Positions 31,340 to 42,004 of a DNA stretch of 64,000 bases are shown here, piece by piece. A model generated the notes under the pieces. That model searched no databases, was not told the DNA's origin, and worked only from the letters and a program-made list of their open reading frames with translations. The stretch's first letter is position 1. Every line of letters begins with the position of its first letter. Source of the DNA: Trichaptum fuscoviolaceum (Eukaryota; Basidiomycota; Agaricomycetes; Hymenochaetales; Trichaptaceae); the NCBI GenBank assembly GCA_910574455.1, contig CAJSYZ010000007.1, positions 744,001-808,000 of the forward strand, given 5' to 3'. The translations under genes were made by a program, and so were the position numbers.

Positions 31340-32530
31340 AATGTGACATTGGGTACGACTACGCCTTTGATCAATGCATTGATTGTCTCCCTCTCCTCAA
31401 ACGTCGCCTTGTAGATTTCTGATTGAATGGCCATGCTGAGGAAGCGTGTTCCCTGACTGACCAGTCCGTCACATGCTATTCCAGATCTCTGACCTCCACC
31501 AGAATGGCCATGCTGAGGAAGCGTGTTCCCTGACTGACCAGTCCGTCACATGCTATTCCAGATCTCTGACCTCCACCAAGATGTCCCCACAGAGCTGTGG
31601 CCGGTACGGTATTCGAGACGAGAGGGCCTCCGGGTATCGATGCATATAGAGCTCGGCGAGCTCAAAGATCGAAGTTTTACTTTGGGTAGGGAAAAAGGGA
31701 GTCGAATCGTCGGGATCACCGCGCATGTTCTCGAGGTCCCAAGCAAGGAACTTGGCGAGCAGTCTCTGCTCAGCGCCAAAGAAAGCGGAGTGCAAGTCTT
31801 CAAAGGCGGGAGGCAGATCCTGGCACGTCAAGTCGTAGAAGATTGACAGAAGCACGACCTGAGCCTGCGCCATCGCTTCAGTTCCCAATCCATTCAGAAG
31901 ATTGGTGGCAGTGTGTTCGAAGATTTGGAGGAAGGTGCCCGAGAAGCGGCTCAAAATGAAGTTGATTGTCGTGTAGAGCGAGTCCGAGCATATTTCAGAA
32001 CGCCAAAGCGCGAAGATCGAGTGGGCAGCTTCAAAAACAGAGACGTTTGTTGGATAATTTGCAGCGTCGGGCGAGAGTGAAGAGACAAGCTGATTGACGA
32101 GATCTGGCCATTGCTCGGGGAAATCGTACTTTGCGACAATGGACACGGCCTCCGCAACCTGCGCTCGCAATGTCTTGTCCGCTGGATTAGAAAGCGCGAT
32201 CATTGCAGGATCCAGCTGACCCTTCAGCTGCGTCTTCTCTGCGTCTTCTCTGCGTCCGCCAAAGGCGAGTCCTCATACTCCCATCGCCGATTGATCGTGT
32301 TCTTGAGATAGACGCTGGCTGCGAGCCACACCGAACGGTATTGGGAGACATTGAGTATGAGCTGAAGGAGGAGAGCAAAGAAAGCGGAGAGCAAGTCTTC
32401 AAAGGCGGGCGACAGATCCTGGCAGGTCAAGTCGTAGAAGATTGACAAAAACACAAAATATTAGCAATGTCATGAACATGTAGGATAGGTGAAAGAGGAA
32501 TCAAAAAGAAACTCACAAAGACGCGTTGCC
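31340..32530 (-). pseudogene. CSE1: CSE1 5' fragment, tandem unit 2 (best preserved)
   Basis: A single frame of 216 codons (31553-32203) reads ALSNPADKTLRAQVAEAVS, FPEQWPDLVNQLVSSLSPDA, EAAHSIFALWRSE and TINFILSRFSGTFLQIFEHT. It continues with VLLSIFYDLTCQDLPPAFED, then FLAWDLENMRGDPDDSTP and ELAELYMHRYPEALSS, all in the normal CSE1 order. The next exon (KATFEERETINALIKGVVVP) reaches about 31340 and then stops at a donor-like site. A 77-bp tandem duplication at about 31427-31580 disturbs the frame between them. The fragment is missing its C-terminal two thirds. Confidence 0.8.
31427..31580. repeat. 77-bp perfect tandem duplication inside CSE1 unit 2
   Basis: The text starting AATGGCCATGCTGAGG repeats exactly with a period of 77 bases. 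It is absent from units 1 and 3, so it arose after the unit duplication. Confidence 0.85.
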
Positions 32531-32543
32531 ATTAGGAGTGTTA

Positions 32544-32830
32544 TTCTTCTTTGCAAAAAGCATGACAGTCGGGAGAAAGAAAGAAAAGAAGAAGCCGTTA
32601 CGTGAAAGACGCTGCCGACGTGCCGAGAAGCCAAATGAAGTAAGGCGGCACAGTCGGTCTGCGAATGGCGTCATCCGGCCGAGGATCGCTGCTCATTGAT
32701 TGGCTGATTTTGTTGCGAGCTGATGACGACAGGCTCGGAATTTCTCGCCGGGGTGTCCCGAGCTCCGGGCTCTCTTTACTTCCAAATCTTCTCTTTTCTC
32801 GCCGACTGTCATCCTTTTTGCAAAGAAGAA
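32544..32830. mobile_element. 287-bp MITE with TA target site (Tc1/mariner type)
   Basis: Terminal inverted repeats of about 29 bp start TTCTTCTTTGCAAAAAG and hold one mismatch, flanked by TA on both sides (32542-32543, 32831-32832). Removing the element and one TA restores the sequence found in unit 1 at about 30671-30690 (GTGTYAATAYGTGAGTCCGA). It has no coding capacity. It is unique to unit 2 in this window. Confidence 0.75.
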
Positions 32831-33463
32831 TAATATGTGAGTCCGACATACAAGAAAGCCAAGAAAGAGATTAGGCCAGCGTTGGCGACGACGGCGAAGA
32901 CGGACAAGCTGCGCGTGGCGCAATGTCTCAGATTGCGTCATCACTGGCATTAGTAATTTAGTCCATCAGAACCTTCGAATGGAACGCCTTCCTTAAGAGG
33001 AAGAAATTCCCTTTACAGGCAGTTTCACGTGACCTTTTGACTTTTGGCGGGCGCGGCGGACAGTTGCATACCCTAAGAATACCCAGCGACCTTGCATACC
33101 CTAAGAACAAGCAGTTAGTGGCTGCGAGTTCCTCACAGCAGAGCCCGCTACCCGTGGATGGGTGCGAGGTTATTGTTAGAGAAAAAAAACATTTTTCTTC
33201 TTTACATCTGTACATACAATATTCTACTATGTTACAAGGAGAGAAAATTCTATTATGTTAAAATTACACACCTGATTTCGGAAGGAGTACAAAAAGCAAA
33301 TCACATCAACCTGGAGAATTGGATGCACGGAGTTCTAATCGGCCTGTAGGTCCTCGTGCACATGTTGCGAGAAGAACTGCACGACATGCACCATTCGTGC
33401 TTGTAACACCTTGCTATAGATCCTCAAAATTATTCACTGTTCCTCCTGAATGATTTGCATCAC

Positions 33464-34920
33464 TCACCTGAGCGGCTGCACCAACAATTGCCCCGCCATG
33501 AACAGGTACACACTCTCATCCTTCCTCTTCCAGCTCTCCTCGTCTTCCTTCCTGTTGTAATCTTCCGGTCCGTTCCCTATTAGCGTCAAGACGACTTCCG
33601 TCGTCTCAATCTCGAACCTGAGGCAACGAGTGCACGGAGGACATCGGCCGCAGTTTGTCGCCACGTGGTTCCCTCCGCAGTCAACCCGCTGGACCAAGAA
33701 GACGCCGCGAAAGAAAGGTCGACTCGGACATACTCCAGAGGATCGTCCTCAAATTGCTCCACTTCGTGTTCTGCAGGTCAAGATAATATCAGTAAAAAGA
33801 TGAGCGCGATGAAAGAAGTTTGCGCACCTCGTAATCTGACATTGGGGACAACTACGCCATTGATCACAACCTTAATCATCTCCCTTTCCGCTAGCGTCGC
33901 CTTGTAGTTTCCTGATCGAATGACCGTGCTGAGGAAGCGTAGTCCCTGACTGACCAGCCCGTCACATGCTATCCAACATCTCTGACCTCCACCGAGATGT
34001 CCCCACAGAGTTGTGGCCGGTACGGTATTCGAAGACGAGAGGGCCTCCGGGTATCGATGCGTATAAAGCGTGGCCAGCTCGAAAAGCGAAGTTTTGATTT
34101 GGGTGAGGAAAGAGGGAGTCGAATCGTTGGGATCACCGCGCATGTTCTCGAGGTCCCAAGTAAGGAACTTGGTGAGCACTCCCTGCTCGTCGCCAAAGAA
34201 AGCGGAGTGCGAGTCTTCAAAGGTGGGCGGCACATCCTGGCACATCAAGTCGTAGAAGAATGACAGAAGCATGACCTGAGCCTGTGCATCGCTTCAGTTC
34301 CCAATCCATTCAGAAGATTGTTAGCGGTGTGTGTTCGAAGATTTGGAGGAAGGTGCTCGAGAAGCGGCAAAGTTGATCATTGTGTAAAGCAAGTCCGAGC
34401 GTATTTCAGAACGCCAAGGCGCGAAGATCGAGCGGCAGTTTCGAGAACAGTGACGATTGTTGAATAATTTGCAGCTTCGGGCGAGAGTGAAAAGACAAGC
34501 TGATCGATGAGATCTGGCCACTGCTCGGGGAAATTGTGCTGGACGAGAATGGACACGGCCTCCGCAACCTGCGCTCGTAATGTCTTGTCCGCTGGACTCG
34601 AAAGCGCGATCACTGCAGGGACCAGCTGACCCTTCAGCTGCGTCTTCTCTGCGTCCGCCAAAGGCGAGTCTTCATCCTCCCATCACCGTTTGATCGTGTT
34701 CTTGAGATAGCACTGGCTACGAGCCACGCCGAACGGTCTTGGGAGACATTGAGTACGAGCTGAAGGAGGAGAGCAAAGAAAGCGGAGTGCGAGTCTTCAA
34801 AGGTGGGCGGCAGATCCTGGCAGGTCAAGTCGTAGAAGATTGACAAAAACACAAAATATTAGCAATGTCATTTACATGTAGGAATCAGAAAGAAACTCAC
34901 AAGGACGCGTGGCCATTAGG
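33464..34920 (-). pseudogene. CSE1: CSE1 5' fragment, tandem unit 3
   Basis: Nearly the same sequence as unit 1. Blocks seen from right to left: FYDLTCQDLPPTFEDSHSAFF fused to LLLQLVLNVSQD, TQLKGQLVPAVIALSSPADK, then FPEQWPDLIDQLVFSLSPEA. A frame of 164 codons (33778-34272) follows with FLTWDLENMRGDPNDSTPSF, LATLYTHRYPEALSSSNT, GLVSQGLRFLSTVIRSGNYK and INGVVVPNVRLRG. The last exon reaches 33464 and ends at a GTGAG donor. Like unit 1 it has the misplaced FYDLTCQDLPP exon at the front and lacks everything beyond about residue 380. Confidence 0.75.
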
Positions 34921-35209
34921 AGTGTCAATACGTGAGTCCGACTCTGAGGAAAGGAGAAGGAAGAGTACACACGTTGAACGTTGGCGACGATGGCGAGGAC
35001 ACGGCGCAATGTCTCAGATTGCGTCATCGCTTGTCATCAGAAGTTTCCAATGGAATGCCTTCCTTAAGAGGAAGGAATTCCCTTTACAGGCAATTTCACG
35101 TGACCATTTGACTTTTGGCAGGCGCTGGACACGGTTGCATACCCTAAGAATACCCAGCTACCCAAGGGGTAGCGGGAATGGGTAGCTGGGTATTTTTCCC
35201 GACTAAGAT

Positions 35210-36059
35210 TCGTTGGAAGTGACTCCGACAGATCCTCCCAAAATCAAGCAGTGACATGTTATTGAACTTCCCGTCCTAAACCAGTTCACTAGTATTCCCC
35301 GAAGACTGAACTGCAAAGACCGTCTCGGATGGCGTTGGCAGTCTCGCGACGCAAGTCTGAATCTACTAGTCTTGTACATCCCCAAGTCTCCTCCTTATTA
35401 GCTGGTGTGTGTTTGGAATCAAGTGGCTGGACTTGGAGGATTCTGTACCATTTGGAAGGTGAGTTTACTTCCCTAAGTTTGACCACGGATTGCTAATTTC
35501 TCGTCCGAGCAGGGGTATCTAGGGATACATTGTGCACAAAATTGAATCAGCGGTGAAGCAACAGTGTTAAATACGTCCGAGTCTATACCAACGCTCCCAT
35601 CGGCGACCGGCCTCAATACGGACATGCACTTCATAAAAGTTTGCTCCTGCCTCCTGCTGCGCGATAGCTGTTCGACCTCCCTCCCTTTGTGTTCAGTATC
35701 GCTATGCAGTGTCCTAGTCTCGAGACCTGTGCTACAAGGTTCACGTCTGCCATGATCTTGGACCTTCATTCATATTCAAGTTGACAGATTGCCGCTCATG
35801 CGGCTGCCTATTCTTATCCCCTTCGTTCGCAAACTCGCAAATCCTTCAACAACATACTTCTTTTTGTCGTCTATGTTTCAAGACTATGAGCTGGTTTATC
35901 GAGCATGCCGAGCAGACTTTCACCACAGGCCTTACTATGCCCTCCTTCTGAATTCTGGATGTTCCATGAGCGTCGCGACTTGTGTACGCTGTGCGGTTAG
36001 GGCGCTCATCTCGGATGCTTTACTACAGCGAGAAGCGCTGGCCTACCTGGCCACGAGGC
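35210..36059 (+). other. Upstream region of four-helix/kinase-like gene A
   Basis: About 850 bases conserved between units but without a convincing gene. Short frames such as 35564-35755 differ between the units in length and register. The last 70 bases hold the core promoter. Confidence 0.5.
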
Positions 36060-36065
36060 TATAAA
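36060..36065 (+). promoter_or_regulatory. TATA box of gene A
   Basis: TATAAA, 64 bases before the start codon, followed by a CT-rich stretch (CTCTCTTCCTTCCTCC) typical of fungal core promoters. Copy B keeps it at 42755-42760; copy C has TTAAA at 49685-49689. Confidence 0.6.
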
Positions 36066-36123
36066 CCACTGCACGCCTTGCGCCGTCCTACTCTCTTCCT
36101 TCCTCCTACCACCACCATCGAGA

Positions 36124-38775
36124 ATGTCGACAACATCCGTTCCCCGTCCATCTCGTTCTCGCATCCACGGTGATACGGTGCTCGGAACGGCGCACACAAT
36201 CGCGCAACTAGCAAAGGATGTGACAGCAATCGCGAATGTCCCTTTTGCGTCGGAGGCCGTCTCGTTGGTGCAGTCTATGTTAGAAGTTGCGAAAGTGAGT
36301 CAGCCTACGTCTGCGTCTATTCTTTGTGTACTAAGTAGTTTACAGGGGGTCAAGGATAATAATGATGCGCGTGTCCGCCTAGCTACGACTGCGGCAACCT
36401 ATCTCCTCGAGCTCCGGCCGATTCTGGATCCTCAAGACTCAATAGATGATATACCTTCAGAATTGAGGCTTCGACTGGACCGATTTTGCGAGTGAGTTAT
36501 CTGTACATTCCATTGATCATTATATGAGCAACTGTTTGTATACTAGATCGTTGGTTGATTTGAAAGCCTACCTCGAGACAATGAAGAAGCGGAACATTTT
36601 GAAGCACATCTTCGGGAAGGATAGGATTTCTACGGTACTTCTGGACCGAGAAAAAGCCTTGCAGGCTTCATATAATGCACTACAGGTATGTGATCAAACG
36701 CTGGTTGTATGAAATGCGCGCTAATATGTTGACCAGATGTGGACAAGTGTAAATACGTTTACCATGGTTCAAAAGGTTGTCACAGATTTGGAAGCCGATA
36801 ATGTATGTGAACCCAATCCTGTCTGTTAGCTCATTACTGATGACCTATATACCTAGATTCCTCGAGTCGATCGAGCACAAGTAATTCTAAAGGGTACCAT
36901 TAAAGCAAACAGCGGATTCTTCTCCAACTTCGAAACTGCCGAACTCCTTACGAATGGCTGTTGTCAGCGAGTGCTTGTAAAACACTTCGCGAACAAGACA
37001 GTAAGAATGATTCCGACTTCGCTGGAATGACCTGACTTGTGTCATAGGAACGAGATGACGAGGCGAGGAAGTGGCGAAAGCTCTGGTATTTTGGCTTTCT
37101 TGCATCTCGATCTTGCCTAACATCTTTAGCAGGCACGCAAATCTCCCACAGCTGGCTGGATGTTCAAACGACCGATCAGCCATGCAGTTTATCCTTTTCC
37201 ATGATACATGTCTGACATCCCAGACGGCGGAAATTCGTAGCTTGGCCGCTTTTGTTTTGGAGTTTTCTAGATCGCATGATGTCTTTTCTTTGACCAACAA
37301 GCTGACTGATTTTGTAAGTATATTCTTCAGCTGATGGAAACAAATGGTTGAGATTTGGATGACAAACAGATCAATGATGCTATTGTAAGTGATGTGTCGA
37401 ATTTCCTCGCTCCTGCTCAATGTGCTATAGTCAGCAATAAGACATATGCAGGTAATGCTAAATTACGATGAGGGTGAGGCCGCTCAGCTCGCTAGGGTAC
37501 ACAATGCTTCTTCTCGATATGTCTATTTCGCTCAAAATGGTTTGCGAGCAGATCACGAAGTATACTGTCGGTGGTGACGGGCGAGTCGTTGTTACTCCCC
37601 CACTTCAGGCTTTAACCAAGTCCGGCGATGGTGTTCGGAAAATTATATATAGCAATCTGTTTCCAGCATATGTACGCGATCAGATTTGCAGCGTCTCTTT
37701 GTCTGATATTAAACTAACTAGGGTACGAGTGAGGCTTCCATGCGGCGGTATTTTGTGGAGCTTGACGACATGCCCACACATGCTACGCTCACGGAGGTGC
37801 TTGATAGTGAGCAACTCGAAAAATGGGCGGTGCTGGATAGTCTTACGGGTCAGCTTCGAGATACGCCTGACGGATATGAGAAGCCACAGCAATACTTCAT
37901 ACCGGAAACACGGTGGGCAATGGCTGATTATTCTGTCGACATCGAACCAGGCGACTTTGGCGTGCTCGTTCCTGGAGAAAGAATGGAGTATGCTTTCCGA
38001 CGAGTGGGCAACTCCGCGGCGAACAAATCTGCTCGGTTCGAGTATAAGTCACGGCATTGGGTGTATGACCGCAATTATGTTGACTTCGACGTAGTCTATG
38101 AGCAGCCAATCACGTACGTCATAGACTTTGCCTAGCTTTGCTGCTGACGTCATAGATGATGCAGGTGGAAACTCGATCGGCTGACAGATGGCTGCTTTTT
38201 CAGTCACCAACACAATCAAAATCTGAAACACGCTGTCTATCGGTCGAAGCGAATTCTTGAACTGAGTGCACCCAAAGACTGCGACGTGGACGAGCTGGTC
38301 TTCGGTGCGTTGATTATGTGCTGTGCTGTTGCAGGTCTGATGCCAGCTATGCCAGTCGTTTCCGTTCTGCGCTTTCACGATTATCAATATGCTCTCCGAC
38401 ACGAATCATTAGGAGAGAGCCAGGTCGCTGACGTCTACGCCAGTCTACCAAACTGGAACTCAGACGAAATACTATTTACGCACTGCGCTCCTGGCCTCTG
38501 TTGTGATTTCTACGATCAACCTCTCGACAGTCGGGTCAGCATAGAGGAATATGAGTGAGTCCTTAGTAAATGCACCGTCATACGACTCCTCAAATCCTTT
38601 CAGTGAGTATATACACATTGAATACGTCACTGTCCCGGTCGCGAAACGCACCACAATGCTCGAAACACCTGCGGAAAAGTCCCATAGGCTCTGGGCGTCG
38701 AGATTCAAGGAATATGAGTCAATCATTCTTCGACGGAACGAGACCGAGAAGCGCTCACCAGCGGAATGGCCTTAG
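36124..38775 (+). CDS. Four-helix (MLKL/HeLo-like) and kinase-like protein A, function unknown
   Basis: Fourteen exons can be chained by GT-AG introns of mostly 45-65 bp: 36124-36294, 36346-36491, 36547-36685, 36737-36802, 36857-37000, 37048-37085, 37133-37313, 37370-37384 (15-nt micro-exon), 37452-37559, 37609-37671, 37722-38113, 38165-38304, 38335-38554, 38604-38775. The sum is 1995 bases (664 aa) with no internal stop. Residues ~1-150 are helical (DTVLGTAHTIAQLAKDVTAI, VPFASEAVSLVQ, then NNDARVRLATTAATYLLELR) and resemble the N-terminal four-helix domain of fungal MLKL/HeLo-type proteins. Residues ~175-360 look kinase-like: a beta-3 style VLVKHF with Lys, then NLPQLAGCSNDR and FILFHDT, but no HRD or DFG, so a pseudokinase is likely. 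The C-terminal ~300 residues (VDIEPGDFGVLVPG, YEQPITWKLDRLTDG) are not recognised. No transmembrane segment is certain. A role in cell-death or immune signalling is only an analogy. Confidence 0.65.
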
Positions 38776-39099
38776 TTTCGGACTCTGCTTACATTGAATG
38801 TGACTTCTTCTGCTAGACCATCGTATTCATCGAGTTGGTTTAGCTTCATTCGTTTGTTCGTCACCAGTCTGTTGCACTATCCTTGCATTAACGCTCAGCA
38901 AAGCTTCTTGGATCATGTGCATAGTAAGCTATGACAGCCCTATGTCGACTCAGAACTTGATATCTTAGCTAAAGGCATTAGCCATGGACGATTTACATTT
39001 TCTAATTCTACACAGCAAAACTTATACAATGCTCGCAGCTATCTGTTGTGTTTATCAGCGGATGGCTGGAAGGTGAAGTATTCTTTGCACATACCTAAT
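38776..39099. other. Intergenic region after gene A
   Basis: 3' region shared with the other two units (CATTCATCGAGTTGGTTTAG). No gene is seen. It separates the convergent gene A and hydrolase remnant. Confidence 0.5.
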
Positions 39100-39700
39100 T
39101 ACAGACCGCATCTGCGAACTCGCCAACATGCTTCATCACTTCCTCCGGATTTTCGAGGGACGGTGCGTGGTTAGAACCGTCCATCAGAGCAATTTCATAT
39201 TTGTGAAAACCTTCTGTGCCCCCGACATCACTGCTTGCGTATCCACGAGCACGTCCTGGGTTGACTGCACGACAAGCACCGGGAATCCTTCCTGACCAAG
39301 CGCATTCAGTGCACTGCTATCTTGCTCTCGCAGCCAAGTACTTTGAATGTCCTAACAGAAAAATTAGTCACTCTCTGATGCAGCGTCTACCTTCGATTGA
39401 AGGTGGAATATCCGGTCTGAGAAACGTTGAGAAACCTACTCCACTGGCTTCCGGGATAAATAGAACTGCCCATTCCTTCTGGTACAATGGCGTCATGAGA
39501 GTTAAGTCGTCCGCGCGAAGGAGTCCGCAGAGATAGACAATTCCGGAGATTGTCTTCGGAGAAAGATGCACAGTTGAACCAGCAGCGACCGATTCTGGGA
39601 ATCATATGGAAATATATAGACTGTAATAGACAACGAGAATTTACCTCCCAGGCTGCGTTCTCTTGGGAAGTCAATGTATTGCTCCATCATGAATGCTACT
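39100..39700 (-). pseudogene. Alpha/beta-hydrolase remnant, unit 1
   Basis: Read right to left: SGIVYLCGLLRADDLTLMTP, then broken frames, ending near 39110-39190 with SDGSNHAPSLENPEEVMKHV. The last block fits the C-terminal His loop of alpha/beta hydrolases (DG-x-x-H-x-P-x-x-ENPEEV). The catalytic Ser elbow (GxSxG) is not found and frames change several times. Substrate unknown. Confidence 0.5.
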
Positions 39701-39749
39701 ATACAGATACAAATGTCTCAATGGAAAGTGGAAAAGTGAAAGAACACGT

Positions 39750-40560
39750 AAGCGAGAAACTGAAGAATGGGAATCGTCGATACGACCGCTCATCTGGATG
39801 GTTTTCCACCTTCGCGGATTTGACCCATTTCTTCTTTACGAGCCTTTCCTTGCAGTCCAAATATATCCGGTACATTAACATGACCGTACTCTTACTGACA
39901 CCCGCCACTTGACTGATCTCCTTCCCGAGAAGGTGGCTTGTAAAGTAGATTGCGCCCCCAGCAATCGAAACGGGGCTACGACCGTCACCAGCAAGCCTGA
40001 TCACATCACCACAGATGGCCTGGAAATCGAGGATTAGATCCAAATGGTCGCAGAAGCGGACCAACAGGTCCTCGGCGCCTGTGGCTCGCGACAGGCTGGC
40101 AGCTGGGTTTCTACATATCATGCGTTCCCGGCGAAAGGTTGAAAACCTGATCGAGTGTCTTGTAGCACTGTCCAAGTGTCGTCTTTGAGACGCGGGTCAG
40201 GTTGCTAATCTCGCCGAATGTCCGAGGAATATGCGCCTGACGACACGCGACGAAAATGCAGGCCCCGATGACTGACTGCATCGAGGTTCTTTCTTCTCAG
40301 CAGGTTCTCTTCGTATGAACGCTTGTACAGCCGTTTTGCAATGTTCGAGTCGCTGATCGTCTTGATATTGCCAAAGACCTGCATGAGGTTTCGCTCCGAT
40401 TGCGACGCCTTTCCACGGGCAGCGGCATGCAGTAGCTTGCGGGCTTCGCCCCGCCCGACTCACCGTCGCGGAAGCCGATGACCGTGTCGAGCTGCTCCAT
40501 TCCATCCCATAGAGAATCACTAGCACGGATCATCTCCTTCAACATTTGCGAAGGTCTAAT
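39750..40560 (-). pseudogene. TFIIB core-domain remnant, unit 1
   Basis: TFIIB bridges TBP on promoters to RNA polymerase II. The minus strand shows QLDTVIGFRDG near 40490, then TFIIB cyclin-fold blocks in changing frames: pieces of KTISDIAKQLYKR, FGEISNLTRVSKTTLGQCYK, then a clean second cyclin repeat (39790-40080) with RFCDHLDLILDFQAICGDVI, GDGRSPVSIAGGAIYFTSHL and GKEISQVAGVSKSTVML. The N-terminal zinc ribbon is absent. A 4-bp duplication (AGTCAGTC) within the DAVIGACIF segment breaks the frame and is shared with unit 3. Not functional. Confidence 0.75.
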
Positions 40561-40599
40561 GAATGCTGAGTCTTAAGGAGATAGCTAACCATATTTCAC

Positions 40600-42004
40600 T
40601 TACACGCCATTCACTCTTATGAAGAAACATCATTAATATGTTGACTGTATGTCAATACCACCGCCATACTCATCTTCGCCATGAAGTTGGCAATCCTCTT
40701 ATCTGCCAAAGTACCTGCATTCACGATGATGATGTGCAGTAAGTTCACCTTGGTGTGAAGTTGCCGCATGAATTCTATACATCGATAGATCGCATTCTGA
40801 TATAAGCATCTTATGCAGGATTTAGATATGACTAAAAAGACTTACGCGGTTGTCAACAGTTTGACATGGTTCTCTTGCTCCAGATACGCGTTAAAGCGCA
40901 ACTCGATGTTGCTTTCCAGCCACAATGCGATCAAGCCATTAATCTCTGCACTTCTTATCCGAGCAAAGAAGGCTAGATAAAATACACCTATCCTCATTGT
41001 TGATGAGGACGCCGAACCCAGGCGTTTCAACGAGCGTAAGACGAAGAAGGACACCATTCCTCTCGAATGAAAAGAGAAGATACGCGCACGATAATTAGCG
41101 AGAAGAAAATCCCGTACCGCACTGACGTTTTCAATCGCAGCTCTTCGGCCTCATGGAGCAGAGCTGCCTTCGAAGGATAAAGGGACGGGATGAAGAGGTG
41201 TTGACTAGCGTTTGACTTTCCCATTCCAGATTCGCCTGAGAGAAAGTAGACGCCAGCGCAAAATATTGCAGGTACAGGGACCAGTTTCCGGAAAGCATAC
41301 TTGCTACAGAATGCAGAAGGATGGGCGGATAGAGTGAAGGAGATTAGCTTTCTTGGAGAGTTGTGCGAGGAAGTGTCAAGTTGGGAAGGGGAAGGCCAGA
41401 GTCCAATGGGGTGCCATTTGCGAGATAAGTTGACCACCATACATTCCACTCGCACTTGTTAGTAGTGAGTCCCTTATCAACGTAAAGAGTCCTTGAGCAA
41501 TACATATGATGTATAGTGAGTAATTGACAGACTGTCTCAGTATCAGTTCTTGGCTTGAGTTGGTATTGAAACGACTACTCACCTGTAACTGCCAGACTCA
41601 ACATACATCAATTCGTCATGTTGAGCTGCCCCCACTTCCTCTCACCATTTCCGTAGCTCCCGAATGCACGCCAGTCCGATGCGTTCACAGGACCTAAGAG
41701 CCTTTCCACTCACCCTCCTTGTTGCTATTGCTGTCCCTTCGGCCTCTCTCACGTAGATAGGCCAGTCCCGGTTGGAGCATCTGCCAGAGCTTAGTGATGG
41801 TGTCAGTCGAGCAAAGTCCTATCCAGAAGCATTTCGGCTGTTCATGAAAGATCGAGCTTGAAGAGAAGTCAACCGGTAGCAGGGATGAGGAGAACAAAAC
41901 TCACCAGTCGCAAGAAGATGTAACTCGGATCCTGCCGAGTCCGAGCTATTTGCTTCCGGTGACATTTCGTTCCTCGTCTTCGCAAATGTCATGAATACCT
42001 GCAA
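40600..42004 (-). pseudogene. Unidentified broken gene, unit 1
   Basis: Minus-strand blocks conserved with the other units: SDSAGSELHLLATG at the start (about 41900-42000), CSTDTITKLWQMLQPGLA, SYPSKAALLHEAEELRLKTS-like text, ENHVKLL and VNLLHIIIVNAGTFADKRI. Introns can be guessed (for example GTGAGTTTTG...AACAG near 41825-41905), but stops occur in every chain I tried. I do not recognise the family. Confidence 0.35.

Larger units (their letters stand above)
28540..35190. repeat. Tandem array of three 2.1-2.3 kb units with CSE1 5' fragments
   Basis: Boundaries fall near 28556, 30870, 33045 and 35120. At each one the same text recurs: a CTTTTGGC-GGC-GG-CA block, GTTGCATACCCTAAGAATACCC, then (except the last) the hairpin-ended repeat. 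Units 1 and 3 are the closest pair, nearly identical over 28780-29800 versus 33270-34400. Unit 2 is more diverged but keeps the longest CSE1 frame. Confidence 0.8.
35209..41998. repeat. 6.8-kb tandem unit 1
   Basis: First of three head-to-tail units, the others being about 41999-48825 and 48826-55387, with a stub at 55388-55690. Each start is marked by CGAAGACTGAACTGCAA followed by GGATGGCGTTGGC. Gene order is the same in all: four-helix/kinase-like gene (plus), then hydrolase remnant, TFIIB remnant and an unidentified broken gene (all minus). Confidence 0.85.

Noticed and set aside
41027..41455. GESGMGKS, a Walker A-like string, in a minus-strand open frame
   Set aside because: It is found in only one of three units, the surrounding frame has no Walker B or AAA/STAND context, and the homologous sites in units 2 and 3 do not conserve it. 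It is probably chance at an intron-exon border.
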